A stretch of 64,000 nucleotides of DNA, taken from Arenicellales bacterium (GTDB lineage Bacteria > Pseudomonadota > Gammaproteobacteria > Arenicellales > JAHEKD01). The translations under genes were made by a program, and so were the position numbers. The DNA lies in NCBI GenBank assembly GCA_028284225.1, contig JANQSD010000001.1, positions 462,609 through 526,608 on the forward strand, given 5' to 3'. Below the pieces are notes generated by a model. It saw nothing but the letters and a program-made list of their open reading frames with translations. It was not told the DNA's origin and did no database searches. Shown one piece after another: positions 36,383-45,205 of the stretch; position 1 is the stretch's first letter, and every line of letters begins with the position of its first letter.

Positions 36383-38707
36383 TTAGCCTGTAATTGGAAT
36401 TGCTTGTTCGAGCCTATTATCGCGACTTTTGTTTGAAATTAAGATTAACAACGGTGGCAATAATAAGAAATCAATTAATAATGCCAATGCCATAGTGAGC
36501 GATGTCATCAGGCCCATATCAGCATTTAGCTTAAAGGATGATGTGCCGAGTACAAAAAAACCGGCAACTAATGCCAGTGAAGTAATCCATAGAGCGATTC
36601 CGACACCAGAAAAAGCCGATTTTACTGCTGCCTCTGCACTTAACCCCTGCTCACGAATGGCACGCAGATATTTACTCATAAAGTGAATAGTGTCATCTAC
36701 AACAATGCCCAGGGTCATTGCGGTGACAAAGGCTAAACTCATGCCTATTTCGGAGACGAAAATTCCCCACAGCCCAAAGGCCACGGCAACAGGCAGCAGA
36801 TTAGGAATCAAACTCAGTAAACCGTATTTTAAAGAACGAAATACCAGGATCAAAAGCAACGAGATCACAACTAACGCAATACTTGTTCCGAGTAGCATGC
36901 TTTTAATGTTAGTAATACCGATATGGGAGAACATGACTGTTGGGCTGCCACCATACGTTGCAATTGCAGGCGTATTTTCATTCATCCAGTTAATGATTCT
37001 TTGCTCCAGTGCAAGGACTTGTTGAGTAGTCAGAATTTCTAACGTCACCGACACGCGTGTTGAGGATTTGGAAATATCAATTTGATTGTTTAAATCCAAA
37101 CCGTAGGGTAGGGACATCTCATAGAGCAATAAGTATTGTGCAGCCAAGTCACGTTGCTGCGGTAATTGGTACCAACTTTGATCGTCACCATGTAAATTCT
37201 TGTTTAAGCGCTTCATGGTATCGGTGATACTGTTGACATGAACGACTTCTGGTTGTGTTTCCATCCAGCGCACAAATTTGTCCACCTGAGACTGAAATTC
37301 TGGTATTGATACACCACCTTCTTGTTTGGAATCCAATGAGAAATCAACAAAATAAATTCCACCTAGATGTTCAGCTACATATTCAGAATCGGTTCTAAAC
37401 GGGATGCGTTCGTCAAAATACTTAACGAAATTGTCATTTAAATAGTTTTTGCTAATGAACGCAGCAACGCCAAAGGTTAGCAGCAGGCAACTCCACAGAA
37501 GTACTTTTTGGTTGTTAATCACGAAGTCGGCAAATTTGTCCATTACTACAGTAAATCGTGTCGACTCGGTCTGTTTTATGTTGCAGGGCAAAATCGCCAA
37601 CATCGCCGGTAGCAGGGTGATTGCATAAATGAACGCAAACATTACGCCTACAGCGGAAAAATTACCTAAATGTCGAAATGGTGGGGCATCACTAAAGTTA
37701 AGTGCCATGAATCCGATCGCAGTTGTGACTGAAGTAAAAAATATAGGCATAAAGTTGACGCGTATGGATTCACGGATGGCATCGTATTTGTCTTTGCCTT
37801 TTCTGACTTCCTGCACCCAGGTCACGAGTAGGTGCACGCAATCGGCGACAGCTAAAGTCATGATAATAGTTGGCAGTGACATTAGCGGTGTTGTGAGTTC
37901 AGTGCCGGACCAGCCGATTGTGCCCATAGTGGTCATGACAGTGAAAAGAATCACTAAAAAGACGGTTAAGACTCTAAAAAAGCCACGAATAAACAAAAAG
38001 ATAATAATTAGAATCGATGCTAATGAAATCGGAATAAGATGCGTCATGTCATACAATGATGCCTGTGCGAACGCATTATTCATCATCACAATACCACTTA
38101 AATGAAAATCGTGATCAGGATAGGCTTGTTCCGCATAATCAACGATTTGTTGAACGAATCCAGCGACTTCAGGGACTTCCACATTAGGGTTAATACCGGG
38201 TAGTTCAACCGTAATATTTACCGCTGTTATGTCGGCATCCTCCGAGACCAGGCGGTGCACTAATGTGGGTTCATTTAAGACGGTGGACTTAATTTTATCG
38301 AGATCAATTTGACTTAATGCACCGGGTTCTTCCACCAAGTCTTCAACAATTAAATCATCTTCTATTGAGTACGTGTGTTGATAATTGCTTAGTGAATCTA
38401 CTCGAATTGAGTAGGGTGTTTGCCAGGCTCGATCTGTTAAATCAACAACAATTTCTAATGTCTCAGTAGTAAAAACATTGCCGTTCTTCGGTGTGATCGT
38501 AATTAAAGCATTATCGTTTTTAGTGTAAGTGTCTTGTAAATTCTCAAAGGCGATCAATTGAGGGTTGTCACCATCAAAAAACACTCGATAATCATTATTG
38601 AACTCTAAAAATCGCCCACCTGAAGCAGCCAGCATAACCATAGCGATAGCGCCTAAAACAACCAGATACTTGAAGCGAATAATAAAGTTTGCATACTGTT
38701 TTAGCAT
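36383..38707 (-). CDS. RND/MMPL-family exporter
   Basis: 774-aa inner-membrane transporter from the ATG at 38707 (AAGGA site; an upstream ATG would overlap the MarR gene by 50 bp). Two repeats of a helix, a ~200-residue periplasmic domain and five helices; MMPL landmarks are 'TMGTIGWSGTELTTPLMSLPTIIMTLAVADCVHLLV' in the first half and 'SEIGMSLAFVTAMTLGIVVDDTIHFMSKYLRA' in the second, each with the proton-relay Asp residues. Substrate is unknown; relatives move lipids, hopanoids or pigments. First structural gene after marR. Confidence 0.88.
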   Translation of the reverse strand: MLKQYANFIIRFKYLVVLGAIAMVMLAASGGRFLEFNNDYRVFFDGDNPQLIAFENLQDTYTKNDNALITITPKNGNVFTTETLEIVVDLTDRAWQTPYSIRVDSLSNYQHTYSIEDDLIVEDLVEEPGALSQIDLDKIKSTVLNEPTLVHRLVSEDADITAVNITVELPGINPNVEVPEVAGFVQQIVDYAEQAYPDHDFHLSGIVMMNNAFAQASLYDMTHLIPISLASILIIIFLFIRGFFRVLTVFLVILFTVMTTMGTIGWSGTELTTPLMSLPTIIMTLAVADCVHLLVTWVQEVRKGKDKYDAIRESIRVNFMPIFFTSVTTAIGFMALNFSDAPPFRHLGNFSAVGVMFAFIYAITLLPAMLAILPCNIKQTESTRFTVVMDKFADFVINNQKVLLWSCLLLTFGVAAFISKNYLNDNFVKYFDERIPFRTDSEYVAEHLGGIYFVDFSLDSKQEGGVSIPEFQSQVDKFVRWMETQPEVVHVNSITDTMKRLNKNLHGDDQSWYQLPQQRDLAAQYLLLYEMSLPYGLDLNNQIDISKSSTRVSVTLEILTTQQVLALEQRIINWMNENTPAIATYGGSPTVMFSHIGITNIKSMLLGTSIALVVISLLLILVFRSLKYGLLSLIPNLLPVAVAFGLWGIFVSEIGMSLAFVTAMTLGIVVDDTIHFMSKYLRAIREQGLSAEAAVKSAFSGVGIALWITSLALVAGFFVLGTSSFKLNADMGLMTSLTMALALLIDFLLLPPLLILISNKSRDNRLEQAIPITG

Positions 38708-38708
38708 A

Positions 38709-39176
38709 CTATTGTTCCTTAGGATGATTCTGTTCAATTTCGATGGTAAGTCGTTCAACCAGCTTTTTAAGTGTCTTTTTAGTTGTTTTATTATCAGATT
38801 TTTTTATGTCACAAAATAAACATGTAAAAGCTTTATCATCTCTTTTGCGAATTTCCTTATAAAGTTTCAATCCAGATGATGATAATGAAATCAGTGGAGA
38901 ACGTTTGTGTTTGGGGTTTTCGTGTAGCTCAACAATTTGTCGTTCTAATAACGAGTTAACAATCGATTGAATATGTTGACGCGAAACATCGTACAGGTCG
39001 GCAATTTGCGGCACCGACAGCTTCTGGTCAGGATATAAATAATCCATAACCGAACGATCACAGGCTGAAATATCTAAATCCTTTAAATATTGATCTACTC
39101 GAGTTCCCATCAGCCTGAATGCGCGGCGGATTAACCAAGTAACCTGATATATTTCCTTTGAATTAATTTCAGACAT
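38709..39176 (-). CDS. MarR-family regulator
   Basis: 155-aa winged-helix regulator: 'LSVPQIADLYDVSRQHIQSIVNSLLERQIVELHENPKHKRSPLISLSSSGLKLY' (residues ~52-106) covers recognition helix and wing. First gene of the exporter operon, ending one base before the RND start. Two adjacent inverted repeats just upstream look like its operators, so autoregulation of the operon is likely. Confidence 0.88.
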   Translation of the reverse strand: MSEINSKEIYQVTWLIRRAFRLMGTRVDQYLKDLDISACDRSVMDYLYPDQKLSVPQIADLYDVSRQHIQSIVNSLLERQIVELHENPKHKRSPLISLSSSGLKLYKEIRKRDDKAFTCLFCDIKKSDNKTTKKTLKKLVERLTIEIEQNHPKEQ

Positions 39177-39192
39177 GATTGAGTGCGATTAA

Positions 39193-39231
39193 TTGACAAG
39201 CGAATTGTCAATTATGACAAGTCACTTGTCA
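39193..39231. promoter_or_regulatory. tandem MarR-type operators
   Basis: Two inverted repeats with the same half-site: TTGACAA-N5-TTGTCAA (39193-39211) and TGACAAG-TCA-CTTGTCA (39215-39231), starting 17 bp upstream of the marR start codon. The half-site TTGACAAG/CTTGTCAA recurs in all four arms, which points to one dimeric regulator binding twice. Confidence 0.65.
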
Positions 39232-39430
39232 AGCTCTGTCCTGACGAATGTCAGGGTCTTCATGAATAGATTGATTTATCAGAGGGCTGGTATTGAAAAA
39301 GAGTAGAAGGCTTTATAAACAGATCCTTCGCGTTGCTGAGGATGACAGAATAAGGATTAATTTACTTTTTCTGTCGTTCCGAGCTTGCCGAGGATCCCCC
39401 TAAATACTTCATCTAAAACGTAGATAGATT

Positions 39431-41890
39431 TTAGCTCCTCAATCTCTCCGCCTTTGGATCATACATTGCCGTTAAACTGGCTTGTGCCGGAATACGTTCA
39501 CCAGCCACTTCTATTTCAAAGTTGCCAGAATCAATATAATCCTTACTAACGCCGTCCATGCATTTAACATAACCTAAACCAACCGAACCCCCTAATGTAT
39601 GGCCGTAATTACCTGATGTTAAATAACCAACGGTTTCGCCATCACGAATAATGGGTTCGTGATGATAAAACATCGCTTCCGGATCTTTGAGCAAAAACTG
39701 AACCAAGCGTTTGTTTAATGGACCGTCTTTCTCTTTTTGTCTGGCAATTGCGTCATGGCCGATAAAAGGGATGGACTTATTCATGTCACAAACAAAACTT
39801 ACGCCTGCTTCAAGTGGTGTATCTTCATCGGCCACATCATGACCGAAGTGAAGGAATTTTTTCTCTAACCTGCCAGTATCCAGGCAATGCAGGCCAGCCA
39901 GTTTAAGATCAAACGAATCGCCGGCAGCCATTACAACATCAAAGGCATGTCGGGCCTGCTCTACCGGAATATAAAGCTCCCAGCCAAGCTCGCCTACAAA
40001 TGAAACACGAAAAGCATAACCTACAGCACAGCCGATCTCGACGGGTTTAAATGTGCCAAAAGGGAAGGCATCGGTTGAAAAGTCTTCATCAATAAAGCTG
40101 GATAGCATGGCTCGGCTATTAGGCCCCATAATACCGAATACTGCCCAGGTATTGGTTACGTCAGTAACGAAACAGTGAGAATCCGGGTCGATATTACGAT
40201 TTAGCCAGTTTAAATCTTTATGGGTTACTGCAGCTGCACTGACGACTATATATTTATTTTCTTCAATGCGGTTCACGGTTAAATCAGCTTCGATGCCGCC
40301 TCGATCATTCAGCCAGTGGGTATATACCATTTTTCCGGCAGCAACGTCTACATTGGCTGAACTGATGCGCTGCAATGCTGCACAAGCATCTTTACCCTGA
40401 ACCAGGTATTTTGAAAAACTACTCTGGTCAAACATGGCTACGTTTTCGCGAAAGGCGCGATGTTCCTGAGCGGAATAATCGAACCAGTTTTGCTTGCCGA
40501 AGCTGTATTCATATTCTGGTTTTACCCCGTCAGGTGCGAACCAGTTTGGCCTTTCCCAACCAGACACTTCACCAAAGCAGGCATTGTGCTGAAGCAGTTT
40601 TTCATGAATAGGAGAATGACGGACATTACGTGAGGTAGCAAATTGTCTAAACGGATAATGGTTGTCATAAAGCAAACCCAAAGTCTCAGTTACCCGCTCT
40701 TTCAAATAAGCAGTTGTATTTTGCACCGGATGCATACGGCGAATATCGTTGCCCCACAAATCTATCGGTGCATGGCCTTTATCCATCCATTCAGCTAGTG
40801 CCTTGCCCAGGCCACCGGAGCTTTGAATGCCAACAGAATTTAGCCCCGCGCCGATATACAGATTTCTAACTTCTGGTGACTCACCAATATGGAATTGATC
40901 GTCGGGTGTGAAACTCTCTGGACCACAAAAGAATTTGCGCCAGCCTACATTTTGCAAAAAGGGTACACGTTCCATCGCATCTTCGAGCACGGGTAGAAGC
41001 TGCTCCTCAACATGACCTTCTATTTCATCAAATGAAAAATCTTGCGGAAGTTTGTTAATGTCGTAAGCGATTGCTTTTTTCTCAAAGGCACCGACTAGTA
41101 AGCTGCCGGCATCTTCTTTGTAATAAGCACATTTATCATGATCACGTAGTACCGGCAGGGTGGGGGGTATGTCCTCTTGTTTTTCTGTAAGCGCATAGTA
41201 ATGTTCACAAGCATAAAGTGGGATGTTGACGCCGATTGATTTACCCAGGTCACGTGACCACATGCCGCCACAAACCACAACGAAGTCTGCCTTGATTTCG
41301 CCCTTGTCGGTTTTTACACCAGCCACTTTCCCGTTATTGATTAAGATTTCATTTACAGTCGTTCCTTCCAGGCATTTGGCTCCGTGTAACCGGGCACCTT
41401 TAACAAAAGCCATGGTCACATCTATTGGGCTGGCGAAACCATCATGTTCGACCCAACTGCCACCAAGTAAGTCATCTGTTTTGACAAAAGGGTGTAAAGC
41501 CTTGATCTCTTCGGGAGTAATAATATCCACCCGGGTGACACCAAAGGCATTATTCATTGATGCAACCCGTTTTAGCTCTTCAAACCGGGCTTCACTATGA
41601 GCAATAGATAATGATCCAACTTGCCTAAAGCCAGTTGCTTGTTCAGTTTCTTTTTCTAGTTCATCTAGCAAGGCCATGGAGTATTCACATAAACGTGCAT
41701 GGCTTTCATTGGCTCGCATGGTGCCGATCAAACCGGCAGCATGCCAGGTTGTGCCGCAAGAGAATTGCTGCCGCTCAAGTAATACCACATCTTGCCACCC
41801 CTGTTTGGCTAAATGGTAGGCGACACTGGCACCGGAAACACCACCGCCGATAACAACGGCACTGGCTTGTGAAGGGATGGGTTTGTTCAT
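39431..41890 (-). CDS. dimethylglycine/sarcosine dehydrogenase-like flavoprotein
   Basis: 819 aa from the ATG at 41890 (AAGGAG site). Domain order: FAD-binding DAO fold (GxGxxG at G15-G17-G20, residues ~8-380), a linker domain, then GcvT and GcvT C-terminal folate-binding domains (~residues 440-800; 'FGIMGPNSRAMLS', 'GELGWELYIP', 'LGYVKCMD'). Enzymes of this layout oxidatively remove an N-methyl group from dimethylglycine or sarcosine and pass it to tetrahydrofolate. The His in 'CGTTWHAAGLIG' (~residues 46-57) matches the flavin-linking region. Neighbours are an XRE-cupin regulator and, divergently, a MetE-like methyltransferase, so methyl transfer is the theme. Confidence 0.85.
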   Translation of the reverse strand: MNKPIPSQASAVVIGGGVSGASVAYHLAKQGWQDVVLLERQQFSCGTTWHAAGLIGTMRANESHARLCEYSMALLDELEKETEQATGFRQVGSLSIAHSEARFEELKRVASMNNAFGVTRVDIITPEEIKALHPFVKTDDLLGGSWVEHDGFASPIDVTMAFVKGARLHGAKCLEGTTVNEILINNGKVAGVKTDKGEIKADFVVVCGGMWSRDLGKSIGVNIPLYACEHYYALTEKQEDIPPTLPVLRDHDKCAYYKEDAGSLLVGAFEKKAIAYDINKLPQDFSFDEIEGHVEEQLLPVLEDAMERVPFLQNVGWRKFFCGPESFTPDDQFHIGESPEVRNLYIGAGLNSVGIQSSGGLGKALAEWMDKGHAPIDLWGNDIRRMHPVQNTTAYLKERVTETLGLLYDNHYPFRQFATSRNVRHSPIHEKLLQHNACFGEVSGWERPNWFAPDGVKPEYEYSFGKQNWFDYSAQEHRAFRENVAMFDQSSFSKYLVQGKDACAALQRISSANVDVAAGKMVYTHWLNDRGGIEADLTVNRIEENKYIVVSAAAVTHKDLNWLNRNIDPDSHCFVTDVTNTWAVFGIMGPNSRAMLSSFIDEDFSTDAFPFGTFKPVEIGCAVGYAFRVSFVGELGWELYIPVEQARHAFDVVMAAGDSFDLKLAGLHCLDTGRLEKKFLHFGHDVADEDTPLEAGVSFVCDMNKSIPFIGHDAIARQKEKDGPLNKRLVQFLLKDPEAMFYHHEPIIRDGETVGYLTSGNYGHTLGGSVGLGYVKCMDGVSKDYIDSGNFEIEVAGERIPAQASLTAMYDPKAERLRS

Positions 41891-41901
41891 TATCGAGCTC
41901 C

Positions 41902-42507
41902 TTAATAAATAGCCGGGGTCAAATACCAAATGACTTGGCAATTTTCTTTGCCAACATTTTCAAAGTCATGTAAAACATTTCTGGGTAATACAAAGCTGTC
42001 ACCCTGATTCAATATAAAATTACTTTTTTCCAGGATTAGTTTTAAAGAGCCTGAAAGAATATATCCTGACATCTCAACGTCGCGCTTAATCAAACCGCCG
42101 CTGCTGGAGCCGGGTTGAGATTCATTTAGTATCATCAGGCTTTCTCCACTTAAATTTGGAGATAGCAATGATTCATCCATTCCTGCACCAATAAAATTTA
42201 GTTGCCTGCGATTATCGGATCGGACAATATAAGCACTTTCTTCATTATGTTGCTTTTGCTGTTGATCGAAAAAAAAACTCAAATCTACTTGAAGCGCATC
42301 AGCGATCTGATTCAAGCTGGCAATTGTGACTTCGGATTTATCCCGTTCAACCTGGCTGATATAACCGACTGAGCGATTAATTTTGTCAGCAACATCCATC
42401 AACGTCATGCCACGTGCTTTACGCAATTCTCGAATCTGCTTTCCAATTGTTAAAGTTGTCTGTGTGCGCACAATATCTTGTATGAAATATTTTCGTGAAT
42501 ATATCAT
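41902..42507 (-). CDS. XRE-family regulator with C-terminal cupin
   Basis: About 201 aa. Helix-turn-helix 'IGKQIRELRKARGMTLMDVADKINRSVGYISQVERDKSE' followed by a cupin ('SGYILSGSLKLILEKSNFILNQGDSFVLPRNVLHDFENVG'). Regulators of this kind control betaine, polyamine and amino-acid oxidation genes. The start is uncertain: no clear ribosome site precedes the ATG at 42507, and a GTG at 42471 just before the HTH is an alternative. It directly precedes the dehydrogenase gene (11 bp) and is divergent from the MetE-like gene, so it probably controls both. Confidence 0.82.
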   Translation of the reverse strand: MIYSRKYFIQDIVRTQTTLTIGKQIRELRKARGMTLMDVADKINRSVGYISQVERDKSEVTIASLNQIADALQVDLSFFFDQQQKQHNEESAYIVRSDNRRQLNFIGAGMDESLLSPNLSGESLMILNESQPGSSSGGLIKRDVEMSGYILSGSLKLILEKSNFILNQGDSFVLPRNVLHDFENVGKENCQVIWYLTPAIY

Positions 42508-42629
42508 TAAAATGAAAAATAACATAAAAAATTTCACTTTTTGTGTAAGAATTTTTGTTACTTTTTTCTACAGAGTATAGGTAAAATCATTTGCAAATAC
42601 GATAAACACTAGACTTGCGAGGAATTCAG

Positions 42630-43688
42630 ATGACCATTACCACTACAGTGATTGGCGCTTATCCAAAACCAGAATTCGTTAACCTTCCGGACTGGTTTGA
42701 TCCGGAGTTTGACGGGCCGGATAATGCCAATCCTACTGGAAGTTGGTTAAGAGCACTGGAGGCGATGGGTCCGGATGCTGAACAAACATTGCAGCGAGGT
42801 GTCAGGCAGGTTATAGAGGATCAAGTATCGTTCGGTATTGATATCCCAACAGATGGTGAAGTCAGACGCGAAAATTATATTCATTATCATTGTCGCCACT
42901 TGGATGGGTTTGACTTTAACAATTTGACGGCCAAAGTGTTGCGCAATGGTTCGTATACGGCAAAGTTGCCCACGATTACTGCTACGGTTAAAGCACGCGA
43001 GTATTTTCTGGCTGAAGAATGGAAAATTGCTCAGTCATTTACCGACAAAGACGTAAAAGTGACTATGCCTGGTCCCATGACGATTACTGATACCAATGCA
43101 GATGTTTTTTACAATGATGATGCCAAATTGGGTGCAGATCTGGCTGATGCGTTAAATAAAGAGGTTTTATCCTTAGCTGAGGCCGGTTGCAGGCATATCC
43201 AGATTGACGAACCGCTATTTGCGCGTAAACCAGTGCAGGCACTTGACTACGGATTTGAAAACCTGGAACGGGCGTTTCATGGTTGTCCTGATCATGTACA
43301 GCGCACGGTTCATATGTGTTGTGGTTATCCTGACCGAATTGACCGAGATGATTATCCCAAAGCTGATCCTCATGCGTATTTTGATCTGTCCGAGGCTATG
43401 GATCGATCAAGTATCAATGCAGTTTCTATCGAAGACGCGCACAGGAATAATGATCTATCCTTGCTTGAAAAATTTCAAAACACCAAGGTAATTTTTGGTG
43501 TGGTGGCTATTGCCAAGAGTCGAATTGAAACTGTAGAAGAAATTCAAGCAAGGTTGACCCAGGCTTTAGGTCACATTGATGCGGATAGATTATTAGCTGC
43601 ACCCGACTGCGGTTTAGGCTTTTTGTCACGCCAACAGTGCAAGCAAAAGCTGACTAATCTGTGTGAAGCAGCCAGACAAGTAAGTTAA
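42630..43688 (+). CDS. MetE C-terminal-domain-like methyltransferase
   Basis: 352-aa protein resembling the catalytic half of cobalamin-independent methionine synthase (COG0620 type), without the N-terminal half. GAGGA precedes the ATG at 42630. 'VIGAYPKPEF' opens it; 'DIPTDGEVRRENYIHYHC', 'HIQIDEPLFARKP', the Zn-binding-like 'VHMCCGYPDR' and 'LLAAPDCGLGFLSR' are family marks. The stand-alone form is widespread with unassigned substrate. Beside a folate-linked demethylase and its regulator it may move methyl groups from a betaine or sulfonium compound to homocysteine or folate; this is inference. Confidence 0.78.
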   Translation: MTITTTVIGAYPKPEFVNLPDWFDPEFDGPDNANPTGSWLRALEAMGPDAEQTLQRGVRQVIEDQVSFGIDIPTDGEVRRENYIHYHCRHLDGFDFNNLTAKVLRNGSYTAKLPTITATVKAREYFLAEEWKIAQSFTDKDVKVTMPGPMTITDTNADVFYNDDAKLGADLADALNKEVLSLAEAGCRHIQIDEPLFARKPVQALDYGFENLERAFHGCPDHVQRTVHMCCGYPDRIDRDDYPKADPHAYFDLSEAMDRSSINAVSIEDAHRNNDLSLLEKFQNTKVIFGVVAIAKSRIETVEEIQARLTQALGHIDADRLLAAPDCGLGFLSRQQCKQKLTNLCEAARQVS

Positions 43689-43737
43689 GCCGCTATGGAT
43701 GATGTATGACTATTGGTTAATGTGGCTATTTATGGGG

Positions 43738-43800
43738 ATTCTGAATATATTTCGGAATTCTCAGAATGACTAACTTGAGTCATACTGGCACAGGCCAGTA
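43738..43800. repeat. palindromic intergenic repeat
   Basis: Contains ATTCTGA...TCAGAAT (43738-43767) and TACTGG-CACAGG-CCAGTA (43783-43800). Same style as the TCATTCTG-type palindromes elsewhere in the window. It lies between the MetE-like gene and the DMT transporter gene. Confidence 0.5.
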
Positions 43801-43841
43801 TCTCCTGCTACCCAGTATAGTTTTCATTATTAACACCGACA

Positions 43842-44744
43842 ATGATTAACTCAAATCTATTAGTCAAACTCGCTCCATGGATTTTCGTCTTTTTATGGAG
43901 CACCGGCTTTGTTGGTGCCAAATACAGTTTGCCGTACGCTGAACCTTTCACACTGCTTTGGATACGAATGTCCATTACTGTGGTTGTATTTCTTGGCCTG
44001 ATTGTGATTTTCAAATCCCGGCGTCTGTCTCCGATTCAGGCGTTTCATCAAATGCTGGTAGGGGCGTTTGTTCACGTTGGATATTTAGGCGGCGTATTTG
44101 CGGCGATAAAATTGGATATGCCGGCCGGAGTAAGTGCAATTATTGTCGGTTTACAACCAATAATAACAGCGGTATTTGCGCTGCTGTGGTTTAAGGAACA
44201 GCTGATATTGCGCCAGTGGCTTGGCTTAATCGCCGGTTTCGTGGGTGTGTTCATAGTTTTAATCAGTGGGCAGGAGTTTGGTGACTTTGAAATTAAGCGA
44301 GCGGCGCTAATCTTTTCGATTATTTCGGTATTTTCTATTTCTATTGGCACTTTATATCAAAAGCGTTTTGGTCAGGGGGTGGATTTAATCACCGGTTCGT
44401 TTTACCAATATTTAATGACTGCTATTCTGCTGGCGATCATAGCGTTTGGATTTGAAACTCGTGAAGTTCAATGGACCACCCAATTTATTCTGGCGCTGGT
44501 TTGGTTAATATTTGGCTTGTCTGTGACTGCAGTACTATTATTGATGTATCTAATAAGAATCGGAGAAGCTGCCGAAGTGGCCAGTTATTTTTATCTGGTA
44601 CCGGTTTTTGCCGCAACCGAGGCCTGGATCCTGTTCGATGAAAAATTATCACTGCTTGCAATAATGGGCATGCTGTTAACTGTGGTTGGAATTTATCTAG
44701 TCATCAAAACCAAACAGTCTGTGCCAATTACTCGAAGAAGCTAA
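43842..44744 (+). CDS. EamA/DMT-superfamily transporter
   Basis: 300-aa inner-membrane protein with ten predicted helices in two EamA repeats: 'WIFVFLWSTGFVGAKYSLPYAEPFTLLWIRM' opens repeat 1 and 'ALIFSIISVFSISIGTLYQKRFG' opens repeat 2. Members export amino acids and other metabolites (RhtA/YdcZ-like). Substrate unknown. No strong ribosome site. Its stop codon sits at the edge of a long perfect hairpin. Confidence 0.85.
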   Translation: MINSNLLVKLAPWIFVFLWSTGFVGAKYSLPYAEPFTLLWIRMSITVVVFLGLIVIFKSRRLSPIQAFHQMLVGAFVHVGYLGGVFAAIKLDMPAGVSAIIVGLQPIITAVFALLWFKEQLILRQWLGLIAGFVGVFIVLISGQEFGDFEIKRAALIFSIISVFSISIGTLYQKRFGQGVDLITGSFYQYLMTAILLAIIAFGFETREVQWTTQFILALVWLIFGLSVTAVLLLMYLIRIGEAAEVASYFYLVPVFAATEAWILFDEKLSLLAIMGMLLTVVGIYLVIKTKQSVPITRRS

Positions 44745-44785
44745 ACCCGGAATATGCAATAGTAATCTATTGCATATTCCGGGTT
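44744..44785. repeat. perfect 19-bp inverted repeat, related to the 16.6-kb element
   Basis: AACCCGGAATATGCAATAG (44744-44762), a 4-nt loop, and its exact complement (44767-44785). The arms match the terminal repeats of the 183-bp element at 16622-16804 (AACCCGGAT-ATGCAAT). It may be a collapsed copy with both ends and no interior. It begins at the last base of the transporter's stop codon and could act as an RNA-end-stabilising hairpin; there is no T-tract. Confidence 0.65.
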
Positions 44786-44887
44786 AAACTGTTGACAGTA
44801 TATCGATGCTTTTTTATGGTAATGTTCGAGGGGTCTGCGAATACCCCGTGAGGTGACAGCTGAATTTCGCATCCCGTAAACTTTTAC

Positions 44888-45030
44888 TAGAACTTATCTC
44901 AAACCAGTCGAGTGATGTTCAGACGGGGCAAACGTGAGCGAAAAAGCGCAGTTTACAGATCGTAAATGAGCATTTTGAGTGAACTTTTAACGATGTATTA
45001 ACAAGTGCAGGTATTTTGAGATAGGTTCCA
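44888..45030. mobile_element. 143-bp MITE-like element
   Basis: Ends TAGAACTTATCTCAAA (44888-44903) and, inverted, TGGAACCTATCTCAAA (complement of 45015-45030) match at 13-14 of 16 positions. The interior has small complementary patches and no ORF. It accounts for most of the 44786-45040 gap and stops ten bases before the next ORF, so it lies where the promoter of the chrA pair would be. No target duplication was clear. Confidence 0.6.
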
Positions 45031-45040
45031 TGAGGATGTT

Positions 45041-45205
45041 ATGCCATCGCCAACACAGATAACCGATTCCCAATTAGCGTTTCTTATCGGTACACTTGAG
45101 TGCCCAACTATTATCGATGTATGCATCGATGAAGATTTTAAACTTGATCCTGGATTGATCCCGGCAGGCAAAATTCCACCCAAACAAAGAGCTGAATCAA
45201 CATGA
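45041..45205 (+). CDS. truncated rhodanese/ChrB-like N-terminal fragment
   Basis: 54-aa ORF with GAGG 6-10 nt before its ATG and an ATGA overlap with chrA, so it is probably translated and coupled to it. 'SQLAFLIGTLECPTIIDVCIDEDF' resembles the start of rhodanese-type sulfurtransferase/ChrB proteins that normally precede chrA; the remaining ~100 or more residues are absent. A MITE-like element lies just upstream. It may now act only as a leader that couples translation to chrA. Family resemblance is from memory. Confidence 0.5.
   Translation: MPSPTQITDSQLAFLIGTLECPTIIDVCIDEDFKLDPGLIPAGKIPPKQRAEST

Noticed and set aside
37629-38105. 158-codon open frame opposite the RND exporter
   Set aside because: Entirely antisense to a conserved MMPL segment; no supporting start signal.
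44786-44887. Possible tRNA or small RNA in the gap before the MITE-like element
   Set aside because: No cloverleaf, CCA end or T-arm consensus was found; GGGGT...ACCCC pairing near 44830-44850 is too short to support an RNA gene.
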